NCBI GenBank assembly: GCA_031308135.1
Contig: JAHLJT010009436.1
Location: forward strand, 144,405,216 to 144,469,215
Direction: 5' to 3'
Source: Acheta domesticus
Lineage: Eukaryota > Arthropoda > Insecta > Orthoptera > Gryllidae
DNA: 64,000 nucleotides
Both the position numbers and the translations under genes were made by a program. Of the stretch, positions 36,190-46,309 are shown one piece after another. Each line of letters begins with the position of its first letter. Positions within the stretch are counted from its first letter, which is position 1. Below the pieces are notes generated by a model that saw nothing but the letters and a program-made list of their open reading frames with translations, was not told the DNA's origin and ran no database searches.

Positions 36190-36622
36190 ACACTAGCTAC
36201 AGATAGCTATGGCTAATTCACCCTCTGTCTGGGAGAGAAAGCGACGGATTGCTCTGATCGGTAGTTTTTTCGTGGTTTCTTCTCTTACCAGGCGAGTACC
36301 GGAGCAGTACCGTAGCAGACGAGCCGCGTGTGATATTTTATTTCTTATCCATGACATTCCTCTACCCTCATACACATACACTTACTCTTACATGTACTAC
36401 ACTACCAACATGACGGGAAACCTGTCGGTTACTTACAGCATTTCCCGGTTAGGGTGGAGCCACCCTGGGCGGGAGAATCCAGAAAGGGGAAACCCTGCAA
36501 GCCGAGCCTTAGGTCGGGGCCGGGTCTCACCACCCTGTGGGGAGGAATACGCTACCTCCAGAGATAAAACATTCACCACCCTAACGGGACTAATGCCCGT
36601 AGCAGTTGACGCGCCCGGATAA
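36190..36622 (+). mobile_element. Composite SINE family, copy D, plus orientation
   Basis: It reads in the SINE sense: GATCGGTAGTTTTTTCGTGG and TTTCTTCTC, then CAGGCGAGTACCGGAGCAG, a CT-rich middle with Thr/Tyr-like CATACACA words, GGGAAACC, GCAAGCC, TAGGTCGG, TCTCACCA, and the tail GCAGTTGACGCGCCCGGA. The reverse complements of 38051-38535 and 39695-40185 carry the same blocks in the same order. Open frames inside (137 codons plus, 81 codons minus) are shadows. The tRNA-like head near 36190 is poorly preserved. Confidence 0.65.
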
Positions 36623-36679
36623 ACAAAATAATCAATGAATCGGGGGTCGTGCAGCGCTTTCAGGGCTCTTTTTTTCACG

Positions 36680-36985
36680 CTGTGCGTGTACGACGGGCGC
36701 CGAGTGGGTGGAAGGCGCGCGCGGCGCGGCGAGCGGCGGTGGCGTGACGCGGACCAGAGGCGGCGGCGCTGCCGCTGCGAAATCGAAGCCCGGCCCCCGG
36801 CCTCGGCCCGTGACGCCAGCGGCGCCGGAATGCGCCCGCGCCCGCGGCCGCGCTGCGCCTCCTGGAAGCGCCGCCCGGCCCCGCGTTCCCACGGGCGCCG
36901 CTCCCGCCCGCGGAAGCTGCCCGACGACTTGTGCCCCCGCAGAGCAAAATGCGGAGCCGCGAATGGAAACGAAGATAGCTGAGCC
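36680..36985. other. CpG-rich patch 16
   Basis: A strong CpG patch: I count 14 CpG in the 60 bases 36721-36780. Frames of 112-163 codons on both strands overlap fully and show no domain. Its downstream edge overlaps the outer arm of the foldback at 36920-37935. Confidence 0.6.
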
Positions 36986-37935
36986 GGCCAGCGAGCGAAC
37001 GTATAAACGCCAAATGATTTTTAAGATGAGTATTCGCATAAATTGCGTTGGTAATTGCACGGTGTTATGCATAAACTGGCTGAGCGCCAGTTTATGAAAA
37101 AAATGAGATGTGGCCGTCATCAATTGAACAATGTTCTAAGTGTACGCAAAATTTTGGCGCCAAATCTGTAAAAATAGCCTTATAATTAATGAAAAAGTAA
37201 ACGCCATAAGGAATTTTAGTTTCGCAACAACCGGCTATAAACTTAAATCTTCAAATCTGTTCTTAATTTCACATTATGCTGGTAAGCGCCAGATATTCCA
37301 CTAATGTTTGTGTAGTTTGGCGCTTCAACGAATGAAATAATTAAATTATAGTTTTTAGAGCTGAAAATATAATAAAACCTTTAAACACAATTATCTCAAA
37401 ACTTGTATGCTGTCGCATAGCCAGTTGACGCATAACATCGTCCAATTAAGCGTTGGACAGATTCAAGGTTGTTTTATGTTGACGCGAGGGCCCAAGGCTC
37501 GAGCCTCGCCTTCGACTCGGACACGCGTAGCGAAGAATCACAATTCCGCAAGAAACAATTCCACAAGTAACTTATACGAAGACAGCCGAAGAGAGTCGAC
37601 GATCGGAGAGCTTGTGCTCTCCCAAGACACAAGTCATTTACATTGGTGTGGAGTTTGAAAACAGAAGCTCCTTTCATGAATCAGAAGTTTTCCCGCGGAA
37701 TTGTGACGTTTCGCTACACGTGTCCAAGTTGAGGGCGAGGCGCGGATATTCCGCCCTTGCGTTGACACAAAACATCCTTGAGTCTGCCCAACGCATAATA
37801 TTCCTAACTCATTTTATGCGAATACTCACTTTAAAAATAATTTGGTGTGTATATGCTCGTTCGCTGGCTGGTCGGCTATCTTCATTTACATTCGTGGCTC
37901 CACACTTTGCTCTCCCGAGGCATAAGTGCTCCGCC
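36920..37935. mobile_element. Foldback element with about 250-bp arms, left arm interrupted
   Basis: The reverse complement of 37685-37935 matches 36920-37055 and then 37445-37560, in order. Shared landmarks are GAGCAAARTGYGGAGCC, GAAGATAGC, GAGTATTCGCATAAA, GTTGRRCAG, and GTAGCGAA with CACAATTCCGC. About 390 bases (37056-37445) are present only in the left arm, so they were inserted there or lost from the right arm. The extra segment has its own perfect 11-bp hairpin (CATAAACTGGC at 37070-37080 and its complement at 37086-37096). Frames that look similar on both strands are products of the symmetry. Confidence 0.7.
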
Positions 37936-38050
37936 GTGTCTTGGACCAGGCGGGATTTTGATATCTATTAGAATGTCATTTGGTCGGACAGAAATGTAGA
38001 TTGATTGATTAATTAATTAGCGATTAGAGGTCGTTAGTACCGTAAGTGTA

Positions 38051-38535
38051 GTGCTTGTTTTATCACGGGAGGTGGAGGTGATCTTCCCCCGATGGATGGC
38101 GAGATTCGGCGCTGACATACCCATTGGCTTGCGGGATTTTCCTGAACCATGTATCTTCCACCAGCGGGGCCCCGTCCGAGCTGGGACAAGCTCTTTGGCT
38201 CCCAACCGGTCTCCCGACAAATGTAGTAGTGTAGGACATGTAAGTGCACGCGTGCGTAAGTAAGAGATAAGGATAGGATAAGGAAGAGGAAGGCAAGATT
38301 GCGCGCGGTCCGTGGTCGGTTTTGTTAGTGTGCTGTTCCGGTATTCGCCTGATGTTGACGGGAGAAACCACGGAAAACTACCGATCAGAGGAGCCGGGCT
38401 CTAGAATTCTTCTGCAGATAGCGGCTGAATTCGATCTAGCTAATATAGGTAGTGTCGAGGTTCCTGACCGTCGGTACTCGAACCCTAGGACCTCTCGCTT
38501 TACTGACTCAGTTGTTGTCCTAAGGCACATAACCT
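38051..38535 (-). mobile_element. Composite SINE family, copy E
   Basis: On the minus strand it begins with a tRNA-like B box in AGGGTTCGAGTACCG (about 38490-38476). It continues through GAATTCAGCCGC, TCTGATCGGTAG, GTGGTTTCTCCCG, CAGGCGAATACCGGAACAG, CCACGGACCGCGCGC, a CT-rich stretch, GGGAGCCAAAGAGCTTG, and tail blocks including TCTCGCCATCC. This is the clearest copy for reading head and tail. It pairs with 39695-40185 in the same orientation. Confidence 0.7.
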
Positions 38536-38539
38536 GGTA

Positions 38540-39205
38540 GGAATTTGGAAATCGCCGTCGTTTTGAAATTATCAAAAAATTATTATGAGTGCAAAACGAA
38601 GAAACAGGGCATAAAAACATATCGTTTGCCTTATGATACATTACCCTGTCCACATTATTATGCTGACATTTTTTTGTCTCATGATAACTTATATGTAAGA
38701 CATAACGTGTGACATTTGGACGTGAAACGCATGATAATGCATACGGAATATCGAAATTGTGTGTACGCGCCGGCGTGTCACTTTCGCCGTTTCCTCATTC
38801 CCTCTATTTTAATATTACTAGGGAGTGACATCGAAGTCAATTGGATGATCAAATTGTTGGATTTACTGTATCAAGAAGCAAATCATCCCTCTCAATAGTC
38901 AACTCATCATTTCAGATCTGTTATTGGGCGGTTGTCAAGGAAGTCTCATGACTATCCTAGTTATTTGATGTAATTAAGTCCATTGAATCACTAAGTTCGG
39001 CTGGTCTAATCGGCCCTATTGTAGTTTTCGCTGCTCTATGAAGCAACCCTGCCCTTAACTTCGAAAACATACAAAAAAGAAACAAACAACAAAAATAAAC
39101 AAAACCAAATGATGGAATGATAACTTTTGGAAGCAAACGCCTCAATCAAGAGGTGCGGTTGGATGATTACGGAACGTGAATTGACAGGCCCACTTGCTCA
39201 CAACT
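38540..39205. other. AT-rich spacer between SINEs, no gene seen
   Basis: Nothing recognised apart from short frames without motif. Confidence 0.4.
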
Positions 39206-39210
39206 GTACG

Positions 39211-39366
39211 AGGCTATATTTATTCATTCATTGGAGTTTAATGACCCTTCAACTACCAAGGTCATTGGGGCCTATGGGATGGCACGGGGGGGGGGGGCTC
39301 GAACTCACAACCTTTGCAAGCGAGTTGGTGAGGGCGCTACCGTCTTAACGACTTGTGCTATTCTGG
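39211..39366 (-). mobile_element. tRNA-derived SINE with intact A and B boxes
   Basis: On the minus strand, from 39366 downward: AGCACAAGTCGTTAAGACGG (A-box region), then TTGTGAGTTCGAGCCC (B box GAGTTCGAGCC), with tRNA-like spacing. A run of about 13 C follows, then a body with CCATCCCATAGGCCCC and AATGACCTTGGTAGTTGAAG, and a 3' end of ATGAATGAATAAATA-type short repeats. A 3' end of simple AATA-type repeats is usual for LINE-mobilised SINEs. It is a different family from the composite copies on either side. Confidence 0.75.
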
Positions 39367-39384
39367 TCCGCGTAAATTGTTTTA

Positions 39385-39610
39385 TTATCCGCCCTCGCGT
39401 CTCTTGGCCCGAGACGAGCTCCGCGCCCAGCGCCGCTCCCCGTCGCATCGCGTCGCGTCGCGTCGCGGCGGCCGCGCGCCGGCGGCGGCCAGCGGCTGCG
39501 ATCGGCTGACGCGCGTGCGCGTGCGTCACGGCTGAGTCACGCGCGTCCGCCGCCGCCGCCGCCGCCGCGGTCCCGGTCAGCCGCACGGACCGCGCCTCTC
39601 TCGGGGATTC
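39385..39610. other. CpG-rich patch 17
   Basis: A GC patch abutting the SINE head, with CGTCGCGTCGCGTCGC pentamer repeats at 39449-39470 and a (CCG)n run at 39548-39567. Arg/Ala-rich frames on both strands are compositional. Confidence 0.55.
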
Positions 39611-39694
39611 TCAGGACGTGTTTGGAGCCAGAGACGGACTGCATCTTACAACTTTACAACGAAGTGGAGAGATGAATGATTGGTTGATTGATGT

Positions 39695-40185
39695 TTCCGG
39701 ACACTTAACTGATATGGTCATTAGTCTCATTAGTCTAATGATTGTTTTATCCCGGGAGGTGGCGGTGATTCCCTCCTCACTGGATGGTGAGATCCGGCGT
39801 CGACCTACACGTCAATTTGTGGGGATTTGCCCTTCCAGGTCTCCGACCAGCAGGGAGTTGTCTCAACCGCGACAAGCTCTAAGCTCCCAACGTATGTGGT
39901 TGGGTAATCCACTCACAAGTGTAAGTATAGGGGAGAAGATAGGAAGAAAGAGGCACAGAAGTCCATGAAGCGCGCGGTCCACAGTCCGTTTGTCAGGGTG
40001 TATAAGAAAATTCCGGCATTCGCTTGGTATTCAACGAAACCACGGAAATCTACGGGATCAGAGCGACCGGCCGCTAGAATTTTTCTCCAGTTGGCGAGTG
40101 AATTCAGCTTATCTACATAGCTTGTGTCCAAAAACTGCCACCGTAGGGGCTCGTAACCAATTACCTCCCGGCGGAGAGATGAAAT
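39695..40185 (-). mobile_element. Composite SINE family, copy F
   Basis: It is parallel to copy E: GATTGTTTTATCCCGGGAGG, GGCGGTGATTCC, TGGATGGTGAGATCCGGCG, AAGCTCTAAGCTCCCAACG, TATGTGGT, a purine-rich block, GCGCGCGGTCCACAGTCCG, CCGGCATTCGC, AAACCACGGAAA, and GAATTCAGC. The tRNA-like head is on the minus strand around 40176-40145 (GGTTACGAGCC, a degraded B box). Confidence 0.7.
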
Positions 40186-40189
40186 GTTT

Positions 40190-41040
40190 GGGTACTCTCA
40201 ACCGTGCAAATTCAGGGACTTGGCTTCCGACAGTAAAACAGTCTTCACGTCCATATTTACTTATCACATGGCACCAATGTTGTCTTACAATTCTCAATCC
40301 CACCCATTGCATTTATGGATGGTTCCCGCACCTGGTTCATCATTTAGTGGTTCTGTAAAGAAACTTTCGAACATACATCTGCTATACCTGCTGTGATGCG
40401 CCGTCTTCAAATTCTTCTCCTCCGTCACCTGCCGCTAGAGTTCACTACTGTCTGAACGACTCCCTAATTTTTTATTTGCACGTGTATCCTAACATTATTA
40501 TATATTGCGTGGGTCATATATTGTATGAGTGATTAAAGAACCAAAGAAATAGAAGTTATTTATTATTTTAATTTAATTGATTTTTTATTATTGTAAAAAT
40601 GCTGAAATAGATGATTTACTTGAATATTCAAGAATATTGTAGAAATTCGTCTTTATCACTGAATTGAGATTCGTGTGTTTGTGTTGCGCAGTTGACAACT
40701 GTGGACTCAAACATGTTTAAGATTGGCTTAAGTGTGTTTACGCGTTGTACATAAAGAGAGTAGAAAATTGCATTGTACGGTCTTACTGTGAATAGAGATT
40801 CTCTACAACGTTAATCGCCACCTTTATTAGCGATATTAATATCAATCAAAACATTAATTAGTTTTAACTGCACCTCGTGACATTAAGTATTTCTGTGTGT
40901 CACACAGATGTGTGTCTGAATTAGAGCCGGACAAAATGCGCTCTATTATTGATCATTCTCGCTAGCTTGCTTTTGTGGTGTTGGAATGCGAGCGCGCTAC
41001 GTATCTGCCTATTACGTGTCGCATTCGTAGAGCTCTACTT
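40190..41040. other. AT-rich unique stretch, no gene seen
   Basis: Nothing recognised. Short frames at 40109-40396 begin inside the SINE and have no motif. Confidence 0.4.
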
Positions 41041-41057
41041 CATAAATAAGTATATCA

Positions 41058-41219
41058 CCGATCATTGCCCACCTTTCCAACAATTTTTACTCTAACCTTA
41101 ATTCAATAAACCAAGCCATCCACTACAACCTGGCCTCATTAAATGACCTCCCAACTAGAATTAAATACAGATTCCCTTCAGAAGCCTTCTTCCAAATTTT
41201 TTCCATTAATTGTTCAAAG
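41058..41219 (+). mobile_element. Possible C-terminal remnant of a Jockey/CR1-type reverse transcriptase ORF
   Basis: A frame of about 50 codons ending in TAG at 41219 reads with an N-rich middle, then LNDLPTRIKYRFPSE near its end. The tract 'aromatic-Y, N-rich, L, then R-x-K-x-R-F-P' resembles the region after the reverse transcriptase thumb in Jockey/CR1 ORF2 proteins and is comparable with the end of the fragment at 49271-49735. It is short and without the catalytic domain, so the call is tentative. Confidence 0.3.
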
Positions 41220-42171
41220 TAGAGACTCTTGCAGTTTCCTACACCATGAGTAATGTATTTAAGTTCAATGTAAGTTATAATGTAAGCCATCACAACACAT
41301 GATAGAATACTACATTACTGATCTCGGCAATATGAGCGAAGCGTACTATATGCGTAGTTTGGTGATAGTTTCGAAGTGTTTCGCTTGTGAGAAGAATCGT
41401 GTACTCTCTTAGAAAGGAAAAAATAATTTAATACGGATTTTAGTGCATTTTAATAATAAAAATAATTTTAAATATAATTTTTAAATAGTGACTCCAATTC
41501 CGTCCTAGCGTAGTTTCAATTTCACAAAATTGCAGGTATCAATTTTATTATTATGCAACTATGCAGCTTGCAAAGTGCCTTTTACAATCGAATTTCCATT
41601 CAGTTTTTAATGTGGAGCACACAGTTCAGTTACCCTACGTTTGAAAGTGAGGAGATAAAATTTTTTAAGAAAGGGTCCCCCCAGATAAGATGGTAAAAAG
41701 TTCCCCTCAACCAAATTACATATGAGTGGTTACACTATAATTCTAACATAAAAATAATATTTTTGAAAGGTTTCTTAGCCTCCTTCCTACCACCCACACC
41801 CCTATACAGCCAAAAACGTGTTTTTTAATTTCAATTTTTTTCGACAACTGAACACTATTTTATCAGACTGAAAGAATATGATAAATAAGAACACATCTTG
41901 GACTATCAGAAAAATATTTTTCAATATTTTTTAGGCCCAAATTCGAACACAAAAAAATATTTTCGAAAAAAAATATCAAGAAATATTTTTTACTGTGTCT
42001 TAGAAACCTGGAACAGGCTCGAAAAAAATGTCAAAGGTTCCTCTTTACACACAAATTGTTGTGTATTTTTTTCAGATTTTTCCAATTACTGGGCTGCAGT
42101 TAAAAAAATAAAAACCATTTTCCCGCCTTTAAAACACCTGGACTTTCAATATACTTTGAAACTGACTGCAA

Positions 42172-43010
42172 CGGTTCTCTGCATTTATTTTAGTGTTTAT
42201 TATACATTTGTATACATTGCTGTATCACCCAATAAAGTTTTCATTTTGGAATATACTTACGAAGTATCATTTTTAAAGCTTTCTAATCGTTTGCATATGT
42301 AATCGTATGCTACGGAAAGACGATAGTTTTGGCAATTTATAAGAAACAATCGACACAAGACCTTGTAAGTGTGATATTGGTGGATAAAGAATTACACCCC
42401 ATCCTACATCAAACAGATTTTAGAAGAAAAAATAGAAGTTTGCAGATTATGACATACAAAAAAAGATTATTGCAACACACATTATAATGGTAAATAACTC
42501 GGTTCTCTGCATTTATTTGAGTGTTTATTATACATTTGTATACATTGCTGTATCACCCAATAAAGTTTTCATTTTGGAATATACTTACGAAGTATCATTT
42601 TTAAAGCTTTCTAATCGTTTGCATATGTAATCGTATGCTACGGAAAGACGATAGTTTTGGCAATTTATAAGAAACAATCGACACAAGACCTTGTAAGTGT
42701 GATATTGGTGGATAAAGAATTACACCCCATCCTACATCAAACAGATTTTAGAAGAAAAAATAGAAGTTTGCAGATTATGACATACAAAAAAAGATTATTG
42801 CAACACACATTATAATGGTAAATAACTCGGTTCTCTGCATTTATTTGAGTGTTTATTATACATTTGTATACATTGTTGTAGCACCCAATAAAGTTTTGAT
42901 TTTGGAATATACTTACGAAGTATCATTTTTAAAGCTTTCTAATCCTTTGTATGAGAATATCATACGGTAAGGAAAGATAATAGTGTTTGGCAGTTTACTA
43001 AATAATAATT
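42172..43010 (+). repeat. 328-bp tandem repeat, two and a half copies, inside the transposon
   Basis: CGGTTCTCTGCATTTATTT occurs at 42172, 42500 and 42828, an exact period of 328 bases. Copy 1 belongs to the inverted arm, copy 2 is almost identical, and copy 3 becomes diverged after CTTTCTAATC (about 42950), where it turns into a related but distinct version of the unit. The right arm holds only one copy, so the duplication happened on the left side after the arms formed. Confidence 0.85.
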
Positions 43011-43326
43011 CCGTCATATTTGAGGGATAATTGGGGGACATGTGGAAAAATGAAGGGAAGAGGTTATACCCAGATTTACTAGAACTGTTTTACTTGTCTT
43101 AGAACACAGACACTGGCACGAAATAATCTTAAAACTTCATCTCAGAATGCTTGTGATTTTTTTCATATTTTTTTAATAGCTGGGTCATCGTTTTTTAAAA
43201 AAAACTAAGACATTTGTAGTCGACCACTTGGCAGTTCGGCAGTTGCCGCGTCCTAAGCACGTGCGACCTTGCTTGAGGAGGAAGGCCACAGAATAGCAGC
43301 TAAAACGTTGACAACTGAGCCTAGAA
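42926..43326 (+). repeat. Pre-gap sequence repeated after the gap
   Basis: These 401 bases recur directly at 44327-44731. The differences are nearly all single-base gains or losses (GGGGGACA/GGGTGGACA, GATAATAG/GATATAG, CTTAGAAC/CTAGAAC, GCCGCGTCC/GCCGCCGTCC, CCACAGAA/CCACCAGAA), the kind expected from uncorrected reads of one locus. Confidence 0.85.
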
Positions 43327-44326
43327 NNNNNNNNNNNNNNNNNNNNNNNNNNNNNNNNNNNNNNNNNNNNNNNNNNNNNNNNNNNNNNNNNNNNNNNNNN
43401 NNNNNNNNNNNNNNNNNNNNNNNNNNNNNNNNNNNNNNNNNNNNNNNNNNNNNNNNNNNNNNNNNNNNNNNNNNNNNNNNNNNNNNNNNNNNNNNNNNNN
43501 NNNNNNNNNNNNNNNNNNNNNNNNNNNNNNNNNNNNNNNNNNNNNNNNNNNNNNNNNNNNNNNNNNNNNNNNNNNNNNNNNNNNNNNNNNNNNNNNNNNN
43601 NNNNNNNNNNNNNNNNNNNNNNNNNNNNNNNNNNNNNNNNNNNNNNNNNNNNNNNNNNNNNNNNNNNNNNNNNNNNNNNNNNNNNNNNNNNNNNNNNNNN
43701 NNNNNNNNNNNNNNNNNNNNNNNNNNNNNNNNNNNNNNNNNNNNNNNNNNNNNNNNNNNNNNNNNNNNNNNNNNNNNNNNNNNNNNNNNNNNNNNNNNNN
43801 NNNNNNNNNNNNNNNNNNNNNNNNNNNNNNNNNNNNNNNNNNNNNNNNNNNNNNNNNNNNNNNNNNNNNNNNNNNNNNNNNNNNNNNNNNNNNNNNNNNN
43901 NNNNNNNNNNNNNNNNNNNNNNNNNNNNNNNNNNNNNNNNNNNNNNNNNNNNNNNNNNNNNNNNNNNNNNNNNNNNNNNNNNNNNNNNNNNNNNNNNNNN
44001 NNNNNNNNNNNNNNNNNNNNNNNNNNNNNNNNNNNNNNNNNNNNNNNNNNNNNNNNNNNNNNNNNNNNNNNNNNNNNNNNNNNNNNNNNNNNNNNNNNNN
44101 NNNNNNNNNNNNNNNNNNNNNNNNNNNNNNNNNNNNNNNNNNNNNNNNNNNNNNNNNNNNNNNNNNNNNNNNNNNNNNNNNNNNNNNNNNNNNNNNNNNN
44201 NNNNNNNNNNNNNNNNNNNNNNNNNNNNNNNNNNNNNNNNNNNNNNNNNNNNNNNNNNNNNNNNNNNNNNNNNNNNNNNNNNNNNNNNNNNNNNNNNNNN
44301 NNNNNNNNNNNNNNNNNNNNNNNNNN
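43327..44326. other. Assembly gap of exactly 1000 N
   Basis: The length is a round placeholder. Since the same sequence lies on both sides, the true distance is probably negative (overlapping contig ends). Frames of 347 and 354 codons across it are artefacts. Confidence 0.95.
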
Positions 44327-44731
44327 TTTTTAAAGCTTTCTAATCCTTTGTATGAGAATATCATACGGTAAGGAAAGATATAGTGTTTGGCAGTTTACTA
44401 AATAATAATTCCGTCATATTTGAGGGATAATTGGGTGGACATGTGGAAAAATGAAGGGGAAGAGGTTATAGCCCAGATTTACTAGAACTGTTTACTTGTC
44501 TAGAACACAGACACTGGCACGAAATAATCTTAAAACTTCATCTCAGAATGCTTGTGATTTTTTTTCATATTTTTTTAATAGCTGGGTCATAGTTTTTTAA
44601 AAAAAACTAAGACATTTGTAGTCGACCACTTGGCAGTTCGGCAGTTGCCGCCGTCCTAAGCACGTGCGACCTTGCTTGAGGAGGAAGGCCACCAGAATAG
44701 CAGCTAAAACGTTGACAACTGAGCCTAGGAA
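44327..44731 (+). repeat. Post-gap copy of 42926-43326
   Basis: It begins at TTTTTAAAGC, matching 42926, and runs to GAGCCTAGGAA, where the left copy ends at the N run. See the entry for 42926-43326. Confidence 0.85.
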
Positions 44732-45031
44732 CGCGGCGCCTCCCGGACAGATTAGTAACGCATTGGTTGCGGAAGCCTGTGGTCTCACGTCTGTAGATTG
44801 TTTCAGTCTAGAGAAAAAGTTGTCTTTTCCTTTACCTAAGTATTTATTCTTGAATACGTATAAATATGGAGACACTCGTACAATCTGTACACGAGCGAAA
44901 ACTCTACACTTTGTAAATAATAATTGTACGAAAATTGAAAATTGATTTAATGTAGCACCCAACTGCAAACGCTCATCCCCCGAAAGGTAGTTTACGGCAT
45001 TATTGACCCGGTACTGTGCGAGAGAATTCAT
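44597..45031 (-). CDS. Unrecognised 144-codon open frame inside the transposon (doubtful)
   Basis: This minus-strand frame lies in the unique centre of the long-arm element. Its N-terminal half is mixed polar and aromatic. A hydrophobic segment of about 20 residues (AAFLGSVVNVLAAILVAFLL, roughly residues 98-118) could be a membrane helix or a chance product. No transposase signature (DDE spacing, zinc knuckle) is visible, and I recognise no family. The copy left of the gap carries frameshifting indels. Coding is unlikely; it is listed because it is the only non-mirror frame in the element. Confidence 0.12.
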   Translation of the reverse strand: MNSLAQYRVNNAVNYLSGDERLQLGATLNQFSIFVQLLFTKCRVFARVQIVRVSPYLYVFKNKYLGKGKDNFFSRLKQSTDVRPQASATNALLICPGGAAFLGSVVNVLAAILVAFLLKQGRTCLGRRQLPNCQVVDYKCLSFF

Positions 45032-46309
45032 TCCAATATTGCTGAGCGTTGAGATAAAAATTCGCAGAAAATAAAATAGTCCCGTTAATTTGATCGTGAA
45101 AGATAATTTCAGTATTTTCCTTCAATTTAATTTTACATTAATATCGGCTTCTCTTTTCTGTCCATCTGTGCTACGGAAAAGGCGCACCCAAAAGAACTAA
45201 TATGGAAAATTGTAAAATGGGATGATCATGAAAGTGGTATTTTGAAAAATACATCCCAACAACATAATCGGGGCCTAATATGTTCCCCTTCACTTCCCCA
45301 CTGTCCCCCATCTATCCTGCACACGAAATGTCTTTTATCATTTCCCCATTTGTCATATACCCGTCCCCAAAACATGTGTGTTAGAATTCACGTTGTTCTA
45401 AAAAAAAAAAAGGCGTGTCCCCATGAGACAAGCAAACCTGGTTTAAAAGGCCTAGGAAGCATCGCTTCCGAGTTATTTACCATTATAATGTGTGTTGCAA
45501 TAATCTTTTTTTGTATGTCATAATCTGCAAACTTCTATTTTTTCTTCTAAAATCTGTTTGATGTAGGATGGGGTGTAATTCTTTATCCACCAATATCACA
45601 CTTACAAGGTCTTGTGTCGATTGTTTCTTATAAATTGCCAAAACTATCGTCTTCCGTAGCATACGATTACTTATGCAAACGATTAGAAAGCTTTAAAAAT
45701 GATACTTCGTAAGTATATTCCAAAATGAAAACTTTATTGGGTGATACAGCAATGTATACAAATGTATAATAAACACTAAAATAAATGCAGAGAACCGTTG
45801 CAGTCAGTTTCAAAGTATATTGAAAGTCCAGGTGTTTTAAAGGCGGGAAAATGGTTTTTATTTTTTTAACTGCAGCCCAGTAATTGGAAAAATCTGAAAA
45901 AATACACAACAATTTGTGTGTAAAGAGGAACCTTTGACATTTTTTTCGAGCCTGTTCCAGGCTTCTAAGACACAGTAAAAAATATTTCTTGATATTTTTT
46001 TTCGAAAATATTTTTTTGTGTTCGAATTTGGGCCTGAGAAAATATTGAAAAATATTTTTCTGATAGTCCAAGATGTGTTCTTATTTATCATATTCTTTCA
46101 GTCTGATAAAATAGTGTTCAGTTGTCGAAAAAAATTGAAATTAAAAAAAACACGTTTTTGGCTGTATAGGGGTGTGGGTGGTAGGAAGGAGGCTAAGAAA
46201 CCTTTCAAAAATATTATTTTTATGTTAGAATTATAGTGTAACCACTCATATGTAATTTGGTTGAGGGGAACTTTTTACCATCTTATCGGGGGGGACCCTT
46301 TAATAGAAA

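Larger units (their letters stand above)
41670..46302. mobile_element. DNA transposon with about 830-bp terminal inverted repeats, split by assembly gap
   Basis: The left arm 41670-42500 and the reverse complement of 45473-46302 are nearly identical, beginning AAAGGGTCCCCCC next to GATAAGATGG. Beyond the arms, diverged inverted similarity continues inward (GGGGGACATGTGG at 43032 against the complement of 45292-45310). Outside the ends, TTTAAG on the left and TTTAATAG on the right leave a TTAA target site possible but unproven. No transposase was recognised, so it is probably non-autonomous. If the N run and the duplicated flank (401 bases) are removed, the length is about 3.2 kb. The two 134-codon frames in the arms are mirror images. 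Confidence 0.8.

Noticed and set aside
36635..37123. Homologous small proteins across 36.6-38.0 kb
   Set aside because: The shared peptide (MRILxLKIIW...) on opposite strands is due to the foldback arms.
43269..44364. Frames of 347 and 354 codons around 43.3-44.4 kb
   Set aside because: They are made of unknown residues across the N run.
41898..46071. Two similar 134-codon frames (41898-42302 plus, 45667-46071 minus)
   Set aside because: Mirror images produced by the inverted arms of one transposon; AT-rich, no domain, and no transposase motif.
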